Shown piece by piece: positions 5,388-11,418 of a stretch of DNA of 14,570 bases. The stretch is from NCBI GenBank assembly GCA_029210545.1, contig JARGFV010000064.1, positions 1 to 14,570 on the forward strand, given 5' to 3'. Under the pieces are notes generated by a model. It was given only the letters and a program-made list of their open reading frames with translations, ran no database searches and was not told the origin of the DNA. The stretch is from a bacterium (GTDB lineage Bacteria > BMS3Abin14). The first letter of the stretch is position 1; each line of letters opens with the position of its first letter. Position numbers and translations under genes: made by a program.

Positions 5388-6410
5388 CTATTCTTTTCCC
5401 GGGATCCGGATATCAGCCTTGAGCCTGAGCTCTTGGAGGATCTTGCCGACCATCTCCTGTGCGTCCCTTTTCCTCAATGTCGTGGTGATCTGGTCCTGGA
5501 CATCCTCGAAAGGCAGGGTGGTGGCGGGGCGGCGAGTGATGACATTGAAGATGTGAAACCCGCTGCGGGACTTGAGGGGCTCGGTGATCGCGCCGGCGTC
5601 GAGGGTGAAAACAACGCTGTCGAAAGGATCGTGCAGGTTCCCTTTATGAACGATCCCCATGTCACCGCCCGTGCTGGCGCCCCTGGGATCGTCGGAATAC
5701 TTCCGCGCAAGGTTGACGAAATCGGCGCCCTCCCTGGCTGCATGAAGGATCCCGAAAGCTCTTTCGCTGGCGGACCTCCACTGGACCTCACTGTCTTCCT
5801 TCGGACCTTTCACAAAGATCTGCCTCAGATGGACGGACTCGGGAACCCTGAAGACATCCTGGTTCTCGTCGTAATACGCCCTTACCTCCTCAGGCTCGAT
5901 CACGATCCCCGGATAAACCACCTTGTTGAGATAGCGCTTGATCGAGAGGTTGCGGAATATGGCCTTGCGGAACTGGTCCGGGGTCATGTCGTTACAGCTC
6001 AGAGCTGAACGCAGCAGCGTTTCTCCCCCGAGTCGCCGGACTTCCCTGCGGTACCGATCCTCCGTCTCCTCGGTCAGCCCTGGGAAACGGTGCTTGAGGC
6101 TCTCCTGGTAGAGGAGCTCGATATCGATGAGGCGTTCGAGAGTATGGGCTGTGTCGGACCCCGTTCCCGAAGTGGTTTTTGAAAACGGGGGGTCCCCCGG
6201 ATGGCTGAAGAGCTTCCGGGCCATGGAGGCTTCCACAGCACAGGCGAGGTCAGCCTGGTAGATGGCAGTACCGTTGACGAAAGCTACCGGTATGCCGGTT
6301 TCTCCTGAATGTGCCTGGAGGGGAAGGAAAAGCCCCATGGCGGCGATCACTGCACAGAGGAGCACGGCGCGTGAGAAAGAAAAGTTTTTCAGTTCAGGTC
6401 TGCCGGGCAT
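5388..6410 (-). CDS. Exported PpiC/SurA-like peptidyl-prolyl isomerase
   Basis: A 340-residue periplasmic folding factor. Residues 1-33 form a signal peptide (basic start, hydrophobic 14-30, then LQA before HSG). An N-terminal SurA-like helical part begins at VAFVNGTAIYQADL (42-55); one parvulin domain spans about 191-293, with the hallmark HLRQIFV (194-200), FVNLARKYSDD (231-241), GGDMGIV (248-254) and GFHIFNV (284-290). It should catalyse cis-trans prolyl isomerisation or act as a chaperone for outer-membrane and periplasmic proteins. It is a paralogue of the gene upstream (6554-7627). No strong ribosome site precedes ATG 6410 (CAAG only). An 8-bp inverted repeat CCGGATCC/GGATCCGG (5381-5409) overlaps the stop codon, without a T-run. 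Confidence 0.92.
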   Translation of the reverse strand: MPGRPELKNFSFSRAVLLCAVIAAMGLFLPLQAHSGETGIPVAFVNGTAIYQADLACAVEASMARKLFSHPGDPPFSKTTSGTGSDTAHTLERLIDIELLYQESLKHRFPGLTEETEDRYRREVRRLGGETLLRSALSCNDMTPDQFRKAIFRNLSIKRYLNKVVYPGIVIEPEEVRAYYDENQDVFRVPESVHLRQIFVKGPKEDSEVQWRSASERAFGILHAAREGADFVNLARKYSDDPRGASTGGDMGIVHKGNLHDPFDSVVFTLDAGAITEPLKSRSGFHIFNVITRRPATTLPFEDVQDQITTTLRKRDAQEMVGKILQELRLKADIRIPGKE

Positions 6411-6479
6411 CTTGATTTTATGCAGGGTCTGTAAGCTCCGTACAGCGAGTTAAAGGAAACCTGGCGCCGTAGACGTAAA

Positions 6480-6508
6480 GAGGGGCGGCCCCGGATGAAC
6501 CGCCCCTC
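6480..6508 (-). terminator. Hairpin between the two foldase genes
   Basis: GAGGGGCGG (6480-6488) pairs with CCGCCCCTC (6500-6508), 9 bp around an 11-nt loop. On the minus strand it is followed only by TTTACG, so it is a weak terminator or attenuator that may lower expression of the downstream foldase. No clear new promoter follows it. Confidence 0.5.
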
Positions 6509-6553
6509 CCATGATCGTTATCATACCCGTGCAGGCTGATTTGTCAATTGGGT

Positions 6554-7627
6554 CTACTTCATGGCGGGGGCGTGGGGGTTACCGCCCATGGTGGGAACCT
6601 GCGGCGGCTCGGGGTTGAACAGAAGCTCGATCTTGGCGGATTCCCTGAGTTCCGAGATCCTGCGGCCTACCATCTCGTTGACCATGCGGTTCGTCAGATC
6701 ACCAGCAAGCTGGTCCTTGACCTCCTCGTACCCGACGGACTGGCCCTCTTTGCGCTCGGTTACCTTGATGATGTGATATCCGAACTGGGTGAGAACCGGA
6801 TCGCTGACATCCCCCACCTTCATGGAGAAGGCGGCGTCTTCGAAAGGCTTGACCATCCTGCCTCTGGTGAAAAAGCCCAGATCACCACCCTGGGGGGCGC
6901 TGGGCCCTTCCGAACTGGTTTTTGCAAGTTCGGCGAAATCGGTCCCGGGCTTCCGCGCCTTCACGGCGATCTCGTTGGCTTTGGCAAGGGCGGAGGCTTT
7001 CTGTTCCTGGGGATCGGCCTCGGAGCTCTTGATGAGGATGTGGCTGGCTTTGACCTCTTCGGGGCGTGTGAAGTTCTGGGGGTTCTCGTCGTATGCGGCC
7101 CTCACTGCCTCTTCCGGGACCTCCGCTTCGGGAACGATGGACCCCTTGATGTAGTTCTGGATGGAGATCTGTTTGCGTATGTTGGATTTGAGGCTTTCTT
7201 CGGTGAACCCGCGGGCTTCCATTTCGGTCTTGAATTCGGTTTCCTCCGGGTACCGGGAAGCGAGCTCACCGTAGGCGGTTTCCACCTCTCCATCGGATGC
7301 GATAAAACCTTTACGCTCAGCCTCCTGCCAGAGAAGTTCGCCGTCGATGAGCTGCTCGAGGATGCGGGGTCCGAACTGGTCGAGGAAGGCGTCCGATTGG
7401 GAATATCCCATGCCGTTCTGCATGACCACGTTCCGGACGGCTGTTTCCAGCTGCGCCATGGGGATGGCCGAGCCGTTCACGACGGCAGCGGCTTCGCCCT
7501 TGACGGCGTCGGCAGACTTGTTTGTGTCAGGTGAGTCGGCTTTGCCGGTTTCGCTCTTTGTACAGGCGAAGGCAACAAAAAGAACGAGAGCGAAGATGAC
7601 CAGAAAAGTGGTGCGGTTTCTCTTCAT
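6554..7627 (-). CDS. PpiC/SurA-like peptidyl-prolyl isomerase, probable lipoprotein
   Basis: A 357-residue exported foldase. The N-terminus ([22 protein letters not shown]) looks like a lipoprotein signal with C22 as lipid site, although VAFAC is a loose lipobox. SurA-like helices start at [16 protein letters not shown] (49-64); the parvulin domain covers about 190-292, with ASHILIKS (194-201), [15 protein letters not shown] (230-244), GGDLGFF (247-253) and [10 protein letters not shown] (283-292). The tail (337-357) is Pro/Asn-rich. It probably helps fold exported proteins at the membrane face. AAGGA lies 7 nt before ATG 7627. It leads a two-gene unit with the paralogue at 5388-6410 and has a promoter at 7806-7834 and a long structured leader. 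Confidence 0.94.
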   Translation of the reverse strand: MKRNRTTFLVIFALVLFVAFACTKSETGKADSPDTNKSADAVKGEAAAVVNGSAIPMAQLETAVRNVVMQNGMGYSQSDAFLDQFGPRILEQLIDGELLWQEAERKGFIASDGEVETAYGELASRYPEETEFKTEMEARGFTEESLKSNIRKQISIQNYIKGSIVPEAEVPEEAVRAAYDENPQNFTRPEEVKASHILIKSSEADPQEQKASALAKANEIAVKARKPGTDFAELAKTSSEGPSAPQGGDLGFFTRGRMVKPFEDAAFSMKVGDVSDPVLTQFGYHIIKVTERKEGQSVGYEEVKDQLAGDLTNRMVNEMVGRRISELRESAKIELLFNPEPPQVPTMGGNPHAPAMK

Positions 7628-7800
7628 CGAAATTCCTTTCTGTTCATGCGAGCGGCCCCGGTGTGACGACGGGGCAGCCGGATGACGGGCTTATTCCAGC
7701 CCGGCTGTCAGACCCGCAGGTGGACACCGGGTCTGCAAGGGTAAATGACGGGGCACGCCCTGTTATCAGAGAAAACCTGTTTACCGCCGGGCGTGTCGAT
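7628..7800 (-). promoter_or_regulatory. Long structured 5' leader of the foldase unit
   Basis: Between the predicted start of transcription and the foldase ATG, about 170 nt hold three separate stems: CAGACCCG/CGGGTCTG (7709-7716 / 7728-7735), CGGGCT/AGCCCG (7686-7691 / 7698-7703) and GCCCCG/CGGGGC (7655-7660 / 7670-7675). No known riboswitch class is recognised. It may be regulatory or simply a stable leader. Confidence 0.4.
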
Positions 7801-7805
7801 AAAAA

Positions 7806-7847
7806 GGGATAGAGATTTTTAACGCTGATGTCAAGCATCCGAAATCC
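7806..7847 (-). promoter_or_regulatory. Promoter of the foldase unit with shared upstream element
   Basis: On the minus strand CGGATTTCGG (7848-7839) is followed after 4 nt by a perfect -35 TTGACA (7834-7829), 17-nt spacer and TATCCC (7811-7806), a poor -10. The perfect -35 and the layout shared with nadE support it; the weak -10 suggests an activator-dependent or different start. Confidence 0.5.
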
Positions 7848-7906
7848 GGGATCGGTTTGGGCCGGCCCATGGTCGGGAAATCTGAAGGGCTGTTCTTAAC
7901 ACGCTG

Positions 7907-9592
7907 CTAAAAAAAACTGGCCTTGGCGATGGGGCAGCGGCGGCCTATGCCGAACGCTTTCCAGCTGACCTTGATCCCGGGCGCGGCCTGCTGGCGCTTG
8001 TATTCGTTGCCCTCGACGAGGTTGAGGATCCTTCTCACCACCTCCGCGGGGTATCCCTTGTCCACGATTTCATCCAGGGTCAGGTGCTCCTCGATGTAGG
8101 CCTTCAGCACAGCGTCGAGGAGGTCGTAAGGCGGCAGGGAATCGGAATCTTTCTGGTCAGGGCGCAGTTCGGCCGAGGGAGCTTTCGTGAGGATCCTGCC
8201 GGGGATGATCTCACCGGAACTGTTGATGTGCCGGGACAGTTCGTAGACCTCCCCCTTGTACAGGTCGCTTATGACGGCAAGGCCTCCCGACATGTCCCCG
8301 TAAAGGGTGCAGTATCCCGTGGCCAGTTCGGACTTGTTCCCCGTGGAAAGGACAAGATGTCCGAACCTGTTGGAAAGGGCCATGAGGATGTTGCCCCGGA
8401 TCCTGGCCTGGATGTTCTCCTCGGTGGTATCTCCCGGCAGCCCGCCAAGCCCCTCCGCAAGGTCGGCAAGATAGGTGCGGTAGATCCCCGTGATGGGAAC
8501 GGTGCCGGCGGGCATCCCGAGGTTGCCGGCAAGGGCTTCGGCATCTTCCACGCTCTGGATGGAAGTGAACGGGGAAGGCATGAGAATGCCGTGTACGTTT
8601 TCCGGACCGAGGGCTTTGCAAGCGATAACCGCGGTGAGGGCCGAATCGATCCCGCCTGAAAGGCCCAGGACCGCTGACCTGAATCCGCATTTCGATGCGT
8701 AATCACGCAGCCCGATGGAAAGGGCCTTGAGGAGGGTGTCGGGGGAATCCACCAGATCAGGGACGTAGGTTGACTGCCCGGGAAGATCATCCAGGTTCAC
8801 GGTGAGGACCTGCCTGGTGAACTCCTTGGCCAGAGCCACGATCCGTCCGTCCGGGTTCATGACCAGGCTGCGGCCGTCGAAGACCAGGGAGTCGTTGCCT
8901 CCAACCTGGTTGACGTACAGTACGGGTGACTTGTAACGGCGGGCCGTGTTGGAAAGCATCTCCTGGCGCAGCCTGCACTTGTCGTGGCTGTAAGGGGAGG
9001 CCGCGATGTTGACAAGGACCGTACCCGGTTTTCCAGCCAGGATCTTTTCCACGGGATCCAGGTCATATTGCCGCCGGGACCAGTAAGTCTTGTCGTTCCA
9101 GACATCTTCACAGACCGAAAGGGCGATGGGAGTACCCTCGACCTCGGTAACGGTCAGGCTCTGGCCCGGGTGAAAATACCGGCTCTCGTCGAAGACGTCG
9201 TAGGTGGGAAGAAGAGCCTTGTAGTGGACCGACTGGATCTTCCCGTCCCGGACGAGGACCGCCGCGTTGGAAAGGGGTTTGCCCTCCAGGGAAGGGTCCC
9301 TCGACAAAATGGTCCCGAAAAGGATGGAGACGGGGAGGTGCGAGCTCTCTTCCAGGAGCTTTTCAAGGGCCTCCGCGGCCTTGAGAACGAAGGACCTGTT
9401 CTCAAGGAGGTCCAGGGGAGGGTAGCCCGTCAGGGAAAGCTCGGGGAAGACAGCCAGCGTGGCACCGTTGCCCACGGCCTCCCGGGCGCCTTCCAGGATC
9501 AGGGCGAGGTTGCCTCCAAAGTCCCCGACAGTCGTATTGACCTGGTGAAGGGTGACGATCAAGCCGGTTCCCTTTGGAGAATTTTCAGCCAC
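7907..9592 (-). CDS. nadE: Glutamine-dependent NAD+ synthetase
   Basis: It makes NAD+ from deamido-NAD+ and ATP, using ammonia released from glutamine. Two domains are complete in 561 residues: an N-terminal nitrilase-type glutaminase with its triad E51 (FPELSLTGYPP), K125 (VHYKALLP) and C161 (LSVCEDVW), and a C-terminal synthetase with the ATP P-loop SGGIDS (312-317) and LSTGNKSELATGY. The protein ends in RRCPIAKASFF. The start must be GTG at 9592: an in-frame TAA lies seven codons upstream and no ATG occurs in frame, and the overlapping ATG is in another frame. There is no Shine-Dalgarno sequence; a promoter ends 10 nt before GTG, suggesting a near-leaderless mRNA. It is transcribed towards the foldase unit across a 279-nt gap. 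Confidence 0.97.
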   Translation of the reverse strand: MAENSPKGTGLIVTLHQVNTTVGDFGGNLALILEGAREAVGNGATLAVFPELSLTGYPPLDLLENRSFVLKAAEALEKLLEESSHLPVSILFGTILSRDPSLEGKPLSNAAVLVRDGKIQSVHYKALLPTYDVFDESRYFHPGQSLTVTEVEGTPIALSVCEDVWNDKTYWSRRQYDLDPVEKILAGKPGTVLVNIAASPYSHDKCRLRQEMLSNTARRYKSPVLYVNQVGGNDSLVFDGRSLVMNPDGRIVALAKEFTRQVLTVNLDDLPGQSTYVPDLVDSPDTLLKALSIGLRDYASKCGFRSAVLGLSGGIDSALTAVIACKALGPENVHGILMPSPFTSIQSVEDAEALAGNLGMPAGTVPITGIYRTYLADLAEGLGGLPGDTTEENIQARIRGNILMALSNRFGHLVLSTGNKSELATGYCTLYGDMSGGLAVISDLYKGEVYELSRHINSSGEIIPGRILTKAPSAELRPDQKDSDSLPPYDLLDAVLKAYIEEHLTLDEIVDKGYPAEVVRRILNLVEGNEYKRQQAAPGIKVSWKAFGIGRRCPIAKASFF

Positions 9593-9602
9593 ATGATCTG
9601 GA

Positions 9603-9646
9603 ATAATCGTTTATCATGAAAAAAGTGTCAATATCCCGAAATCCGC
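9603..9646 (-). promoter_or_regulatory. nadE promoter, close to the start codon, with shared upstream element
   Basis: On the minus strand: GCGGATTTCGGG (9646-9635), 3 nt, TTGACA (9631-9626, perfect -35), 17-nt spacer, GATTAT (9608-9603, 4 of 6). Only 10 nt separate the -10 from GTG 9592, so the transcript should start within a few bases of the start codon. CCCGAA/TTCGGG form a 6-bp dyad around an 11-nt core upstream of the -35. Confidence 0.65.
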
Positions 9647-9786
9647 AATGGTTCGGGCTGGCCCTGGGGGGGGGTGTATATGAAGGGTCTGTTTTGATAA
9701 CCTGACGACGGCCAGGGTGTTGCGAGCAGGCTGTCCGGAGTCTGTGCGTAATCAAACACTACATATCCGGTTGAACCTAATGGTCA

Positions 9787-9955
9787 GTTGATGACCTCGC
9801 AAGCAGTCATCAACGCGCCCAGTGTGGGGCGCCCGCATCAATGACCGGCAAAAGCAGCCGCGCCTGAAAGAGGCGCCCGGATCGATGACCCGTGAAAACT
9901 GCCGCGCCCGGGGTGGGCGCCCGGATCAATGGCCTAACAAAGTGTCATTGATCCG
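9787..9955 (+). repeat. Tandem hairpin array with 44-45 bp period
   Basis: Consecutive hairpins: GTTGATGAC/GTCATCAAC (9787-9795 / 9806-9814); GCGCCC/GGGCGC (9815-9832); GCGCCT/AGGCGC (9860-9876); GCGCCC/GGGCGC (9904-9920); CGGATCAATG/CATTGATCCG (9922-9931 / 9946-9955). The three middle hairpins start at 9815, 9860 and 9904 and each is followed by CCGSATCRATGRCC. The C-G pair of units 1 and 3 becomes T-A in unit 2, so pairing is kept. No coding frame is credible. The wider gap 9593-10163 holds this array, the composite hairpins after it and the nadE promoter. Confidence 0.75.
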
Positions 9956-10036
9956 TGAGGGAACCGAAAACCACGCTTTTCGGTTCCCGTTGAGCCAAAG
10001 TCCCGCACGGACTTTGGCGATATATTAGTAGTCACC
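9955..10036 (+). repeat. Composite two-hairpin repeat, copy 1
   Basis: Begins GTGAGG. Stem A GGGAACCGAAAA (9959-9970) pairs perfectly with TTTTCGGTTCCC (9977-9988) around loop CCACGC. Linker GTTGA. Stem B GCCAAAGTCC (9994-10003) pairs with GGACTTTGGC (10009-10018) around loop CGCAC. Tail GATATATTAGTA (10019-10030). Copy 2 starts exactly 82 bp later. Confidence 0.85.
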
Positions 10037-10112
10037 GTGAGGAAAGGGAAAACCACGCTTTTCCCTTTCCGTTGAGCGAAAGTCCCGCATGGACTTTCGC
10101 GATATATTAGTA
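10037..10112 (+). repeat. Composite two-hairpin repeat, copy 2
   Basis: Same plan as copy 1: GTGAGG, stem A GGAAAGGGAAAA (10041-10052) with TTTTCCCTTTCC (10059-10070) and the same loop CCACGC, linker GTTGA, stem B GCGAAAGTCC (10076-10085) with GGACTTTCGC (10091-10100) and loop CGCAT, tail GATATATTAGTA. Relative to copy 1 both sides of each stem have changed together, so all pairs are preserved. Confidence 0.85.
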
Positions 10113-10124
10113 CTTAGGGAACCC

Positions 10125-10151
10125 CCCCCGGCTTTGCCGGGGGTACATGAC
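10125..10151 (+). repeat. GC-rich hairpin, second copy of the 151-177 element
   Basis: CCCCCGGC-TTT-GCCGGGGG (10125-10143) followed by TACATGAC. The copy at 151-177 is identical apart from TATATGAC. TTAGTAC lies upstream of this copy (10107) and downstream of the other (181). It lies immediately before a Shine-Dalgarno sequence. Confidence 0.7.
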
Positions 10152-10163
10152 AGGAGCAGGACA

Positions 10164-10220
10164 ATGAGCAAGGCAACGGCAATAAAGAGAGCCGCATCAA
10201 ACCCGAAGGCAATACCATGA
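10164..10220 (+). CDS. Possible 18-codon leader frame overlapping the GXGXG remnant
   Basis: ATG at 10164 is preceded by AGGAG (10152-10156) at an ideal 7 nt and opens an 18-residue frame (MSKATAIKRAASNPKAIP) ending in a TGA that shares bases with the ATG at 10217. It could be a translated leader, or the start of a gene whose frame was shifted into the GXGXG fragment. No family is recognised. Confidence 0.3.
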   Translation: MSKATAIKRAASNPKAIP

Positions 10221-10507
10221 ACTGCGGGAAGATCATCGTCCACGGCTCTGCCGGGGACGACCTCGGCTACGGGATGCGAGGCGGGGAGATCTATATCCGC
10301 GGCAACGTGGAGACCCACCAGATCGGCGCGGAAGTCGGGATCACCGAACCTTCTGACGCGGAGTGGAGCGATATTGAAAAATACGTGGTCAACTTCTGCA
10401 AGGTCTTCCACCTGGAGAAAAACCACGTCAAGCTTTTGAAAAGGGAAAAGTTCTGGAGGCTGTCCGCACGGAGCAAAAGACCCTACGGAAGGCTATACGC
10501 GTATTAA
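10217..10507 (+). pseudogene. 5'-truncated GXGXG-domain (glutamate synthase-like) remnant
   Basis: The 96-residue product is the last part of a GXGXG beta-helix domain, as found at the end of glutamate synthase large subunits and in stand-alone glutamate synthase-like proteins. The repeated pattern is clear: CGKIIVHGSAGDDLGYGMRGGEIYIRGNV, followed by a C-terminal RPYGRLY segment. Such proteins are normally over 200 residues, so the N-terminal half or more is missing. The same frame stays open upstream to a TGA at 10148-10150 and includes PEGNTMNCGK, which looks like domain sequence, so ATG 10217 lies inside the domain. The hairpin repeats ending at 10151 sit where the lost part should be. A single domain fragment has no expected enzyme activity. 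I consider it a remnant; a short functional protein is the less likely reading. Confidence 0.65.
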
Positions 10508-10646
10508 GCTGATACTTTTACCCCACAAGTGGTCTTATCACTCACATTGTTCCACGCCAGACTTCCAATAAATATTCACACTGCGAAACGTCCCACGTAA
10601 CCCCTTGTAATCACAAATAAAATAAAATTTACAAATTTGTCATTAT

Positions 10647-10662
10647 TGGCACCGATGTTGCT
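10647..10662 (+). promoter_or_regulatory. Sigma-54 (RpoN) promoter before the redoxin gene
   Basis: TGGCACCGATGTTGCT matches the TGGCAC-R-N4-TTGC-W consensus at every fixed base except the seventh (C instead of a purine), with the GG and GC at the required spacing. Transcription would start near 10673, leaving about 55 nt of leader. The AT-rich 10590-10645 stretch and palindromes CCACAAGTGG (10523-10532) and ACAAATTTGT (10631-10640) are possible activator or bending sites. Confidence 0.65.
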
Positions 10663-10728
10663 GTAACCCAGGCATCGAATTGTATATGGGGCCACCCCAT
10701 TGATACCGGTTGACGGAGGTAAATGGAA

Positions 10729-11292
10729 ATGAAACGAATATTTTCACTCAGCAAAAGTAAAGCGCAACTCGTTACGGGAGTTGTGCTCAGTTGCCTGCTG
10801 ATGGCGACAATGGCCTTCGCGGACGGTCCCGCCGTCGGTGAACCGGCACCCGATTTCTCCTCCCTTGCCACCTCCGGCAGGCAGTTCAGCCTCTCGGAAA
10901 ACAGCGGGCGACCTGTACTGTTGTCGTTCTGGTCCCCCTGGTGTTCTTTCGAACGGCAGGAGTTGTCTTTCCTTAAAGCTGTCAATGAACGCTACCCCGA
11001 TGTGCTCATTGCCATCGTGGATGCCGAATCCGGGACACCGAGCATAAGATCACTGACCATGATATCCCGTTCCCTCGAGGAGTGGGGCATCGACGCCAGG
11101 GTCATCGTTGACAAGGGCCTGGAGGTCACGGAACTTTACAATATTACCACTCTGCCCACCAGCATGGTCATCGATCCCACGGGCCGTATCGTTCACTGGC
11201 AGGCCAACTACTTCAAGGGAGCCGACGCCGAGGTCAACGCCAGCCTGGACCGTGCGTATTCGGTATCGATGGTAAAGTATACTGTCAACTGA
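10729..11292 (+). CDS. Exported TlpA/thioredoxin-like protein with single active-site cysteine
   Basis: The 187-residue protein has a signal peptide (hydrophobic VVLSCLLMATM, cleavage after AFA at about 31) and a redoxin fold of the TlpA/AhpC type: VGEPAPDFSSLATSGRQFSL (about 36-55), VLLSFWSPWCSFERQEL around the active site, and the cis-proline loop TLPTSMVIDPTGRIV (P143). In a normal TlpA or ResA the active site is WCxxC; here it is WCSFE, so C72 is present but the second cysteine is glutamate. It may be a peroxidase-like or binding protein rather than a disulfide reductase. ATG 10729 is chosen because GGAGG (10715-10719) is 9 nt away; an in-frame ATG at 10723 is only 3 nt from it. The gene appears to be single, with a sigma-54 promoter and its own terminator. 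Confidence 0.85.
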   Translation: MKRIFSLSKSKAQLVTGVVLSCLLMATMAFADGPAVGEPAPDFSSLATSGRQFSLSENSGRPVLLSFWSPWCSFERQELSFLKAVNERYPDVLIAIVDAESGTPSIRSLTMISRSLEEWGIDARVIVDKGLEVTELYNITTLPTSMVIDPTGRIVHWQANYFKGADAEVNASLDRAYSVSMVKYTVN

Positions 11293-11308
11293 TCGCCTTA
11301 ACTCGTCG

Positions 11309-11337
11309 TAAAAAGGAGCCTTCGGGCTCCTTTTTTT
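11309..11337 (+). terminator. Intrinsic terminator of the redoxin gene
   Basis: AGGAGCC (11314-11320), loop TTCG, GGCTCCT (11325-11331), followed by seven T (11331-11337) and preceded by an A-run. It lies 17 nt after the stop codon. Confidence 0.92.
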
Positions 11338-11383
11338 CAAGATAGCGACAAGGTGAAAGTTTTCCGGTTTCAACGACTTGCTG

Positions 11384-11412
11384 TTGGCGGCTGGTTGCGG
11401 GTCTGCTAGATT
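11384..11412 (+). promoter_or_regulatory. Candidate promoter 6 nt from a start codon
   Basis: TTGGCG (11384-11389), 17-nt spacer ending in TGC, TAGATT (11407-11412) as an extended -10. Six bases then lead to ATG 11419, which places the expected first base of the transcript on the A of ATG. Each hexamer matches 4 of 6 consensus bases. Confidence 0.4.
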
Positions 11413-11418
11413 GGTCCC

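Noticed and set aside
6548-7534. Long plus-strand open frame opposite the foldase gene, and similar frames opposite nadE and the cyclase
   Set aside because: The minus-strand products carry clear parvulin, nitrilase and cyclase motifs; the opposite frames are glycine- and arginine-rich shadow translations.
9815-9934. CRISPR array
   Set aside because: The 44-45 bp units are similar through most of their length, with no distinct spacers, and the core is a hairpin whose stem covaries. No cas genes are present.
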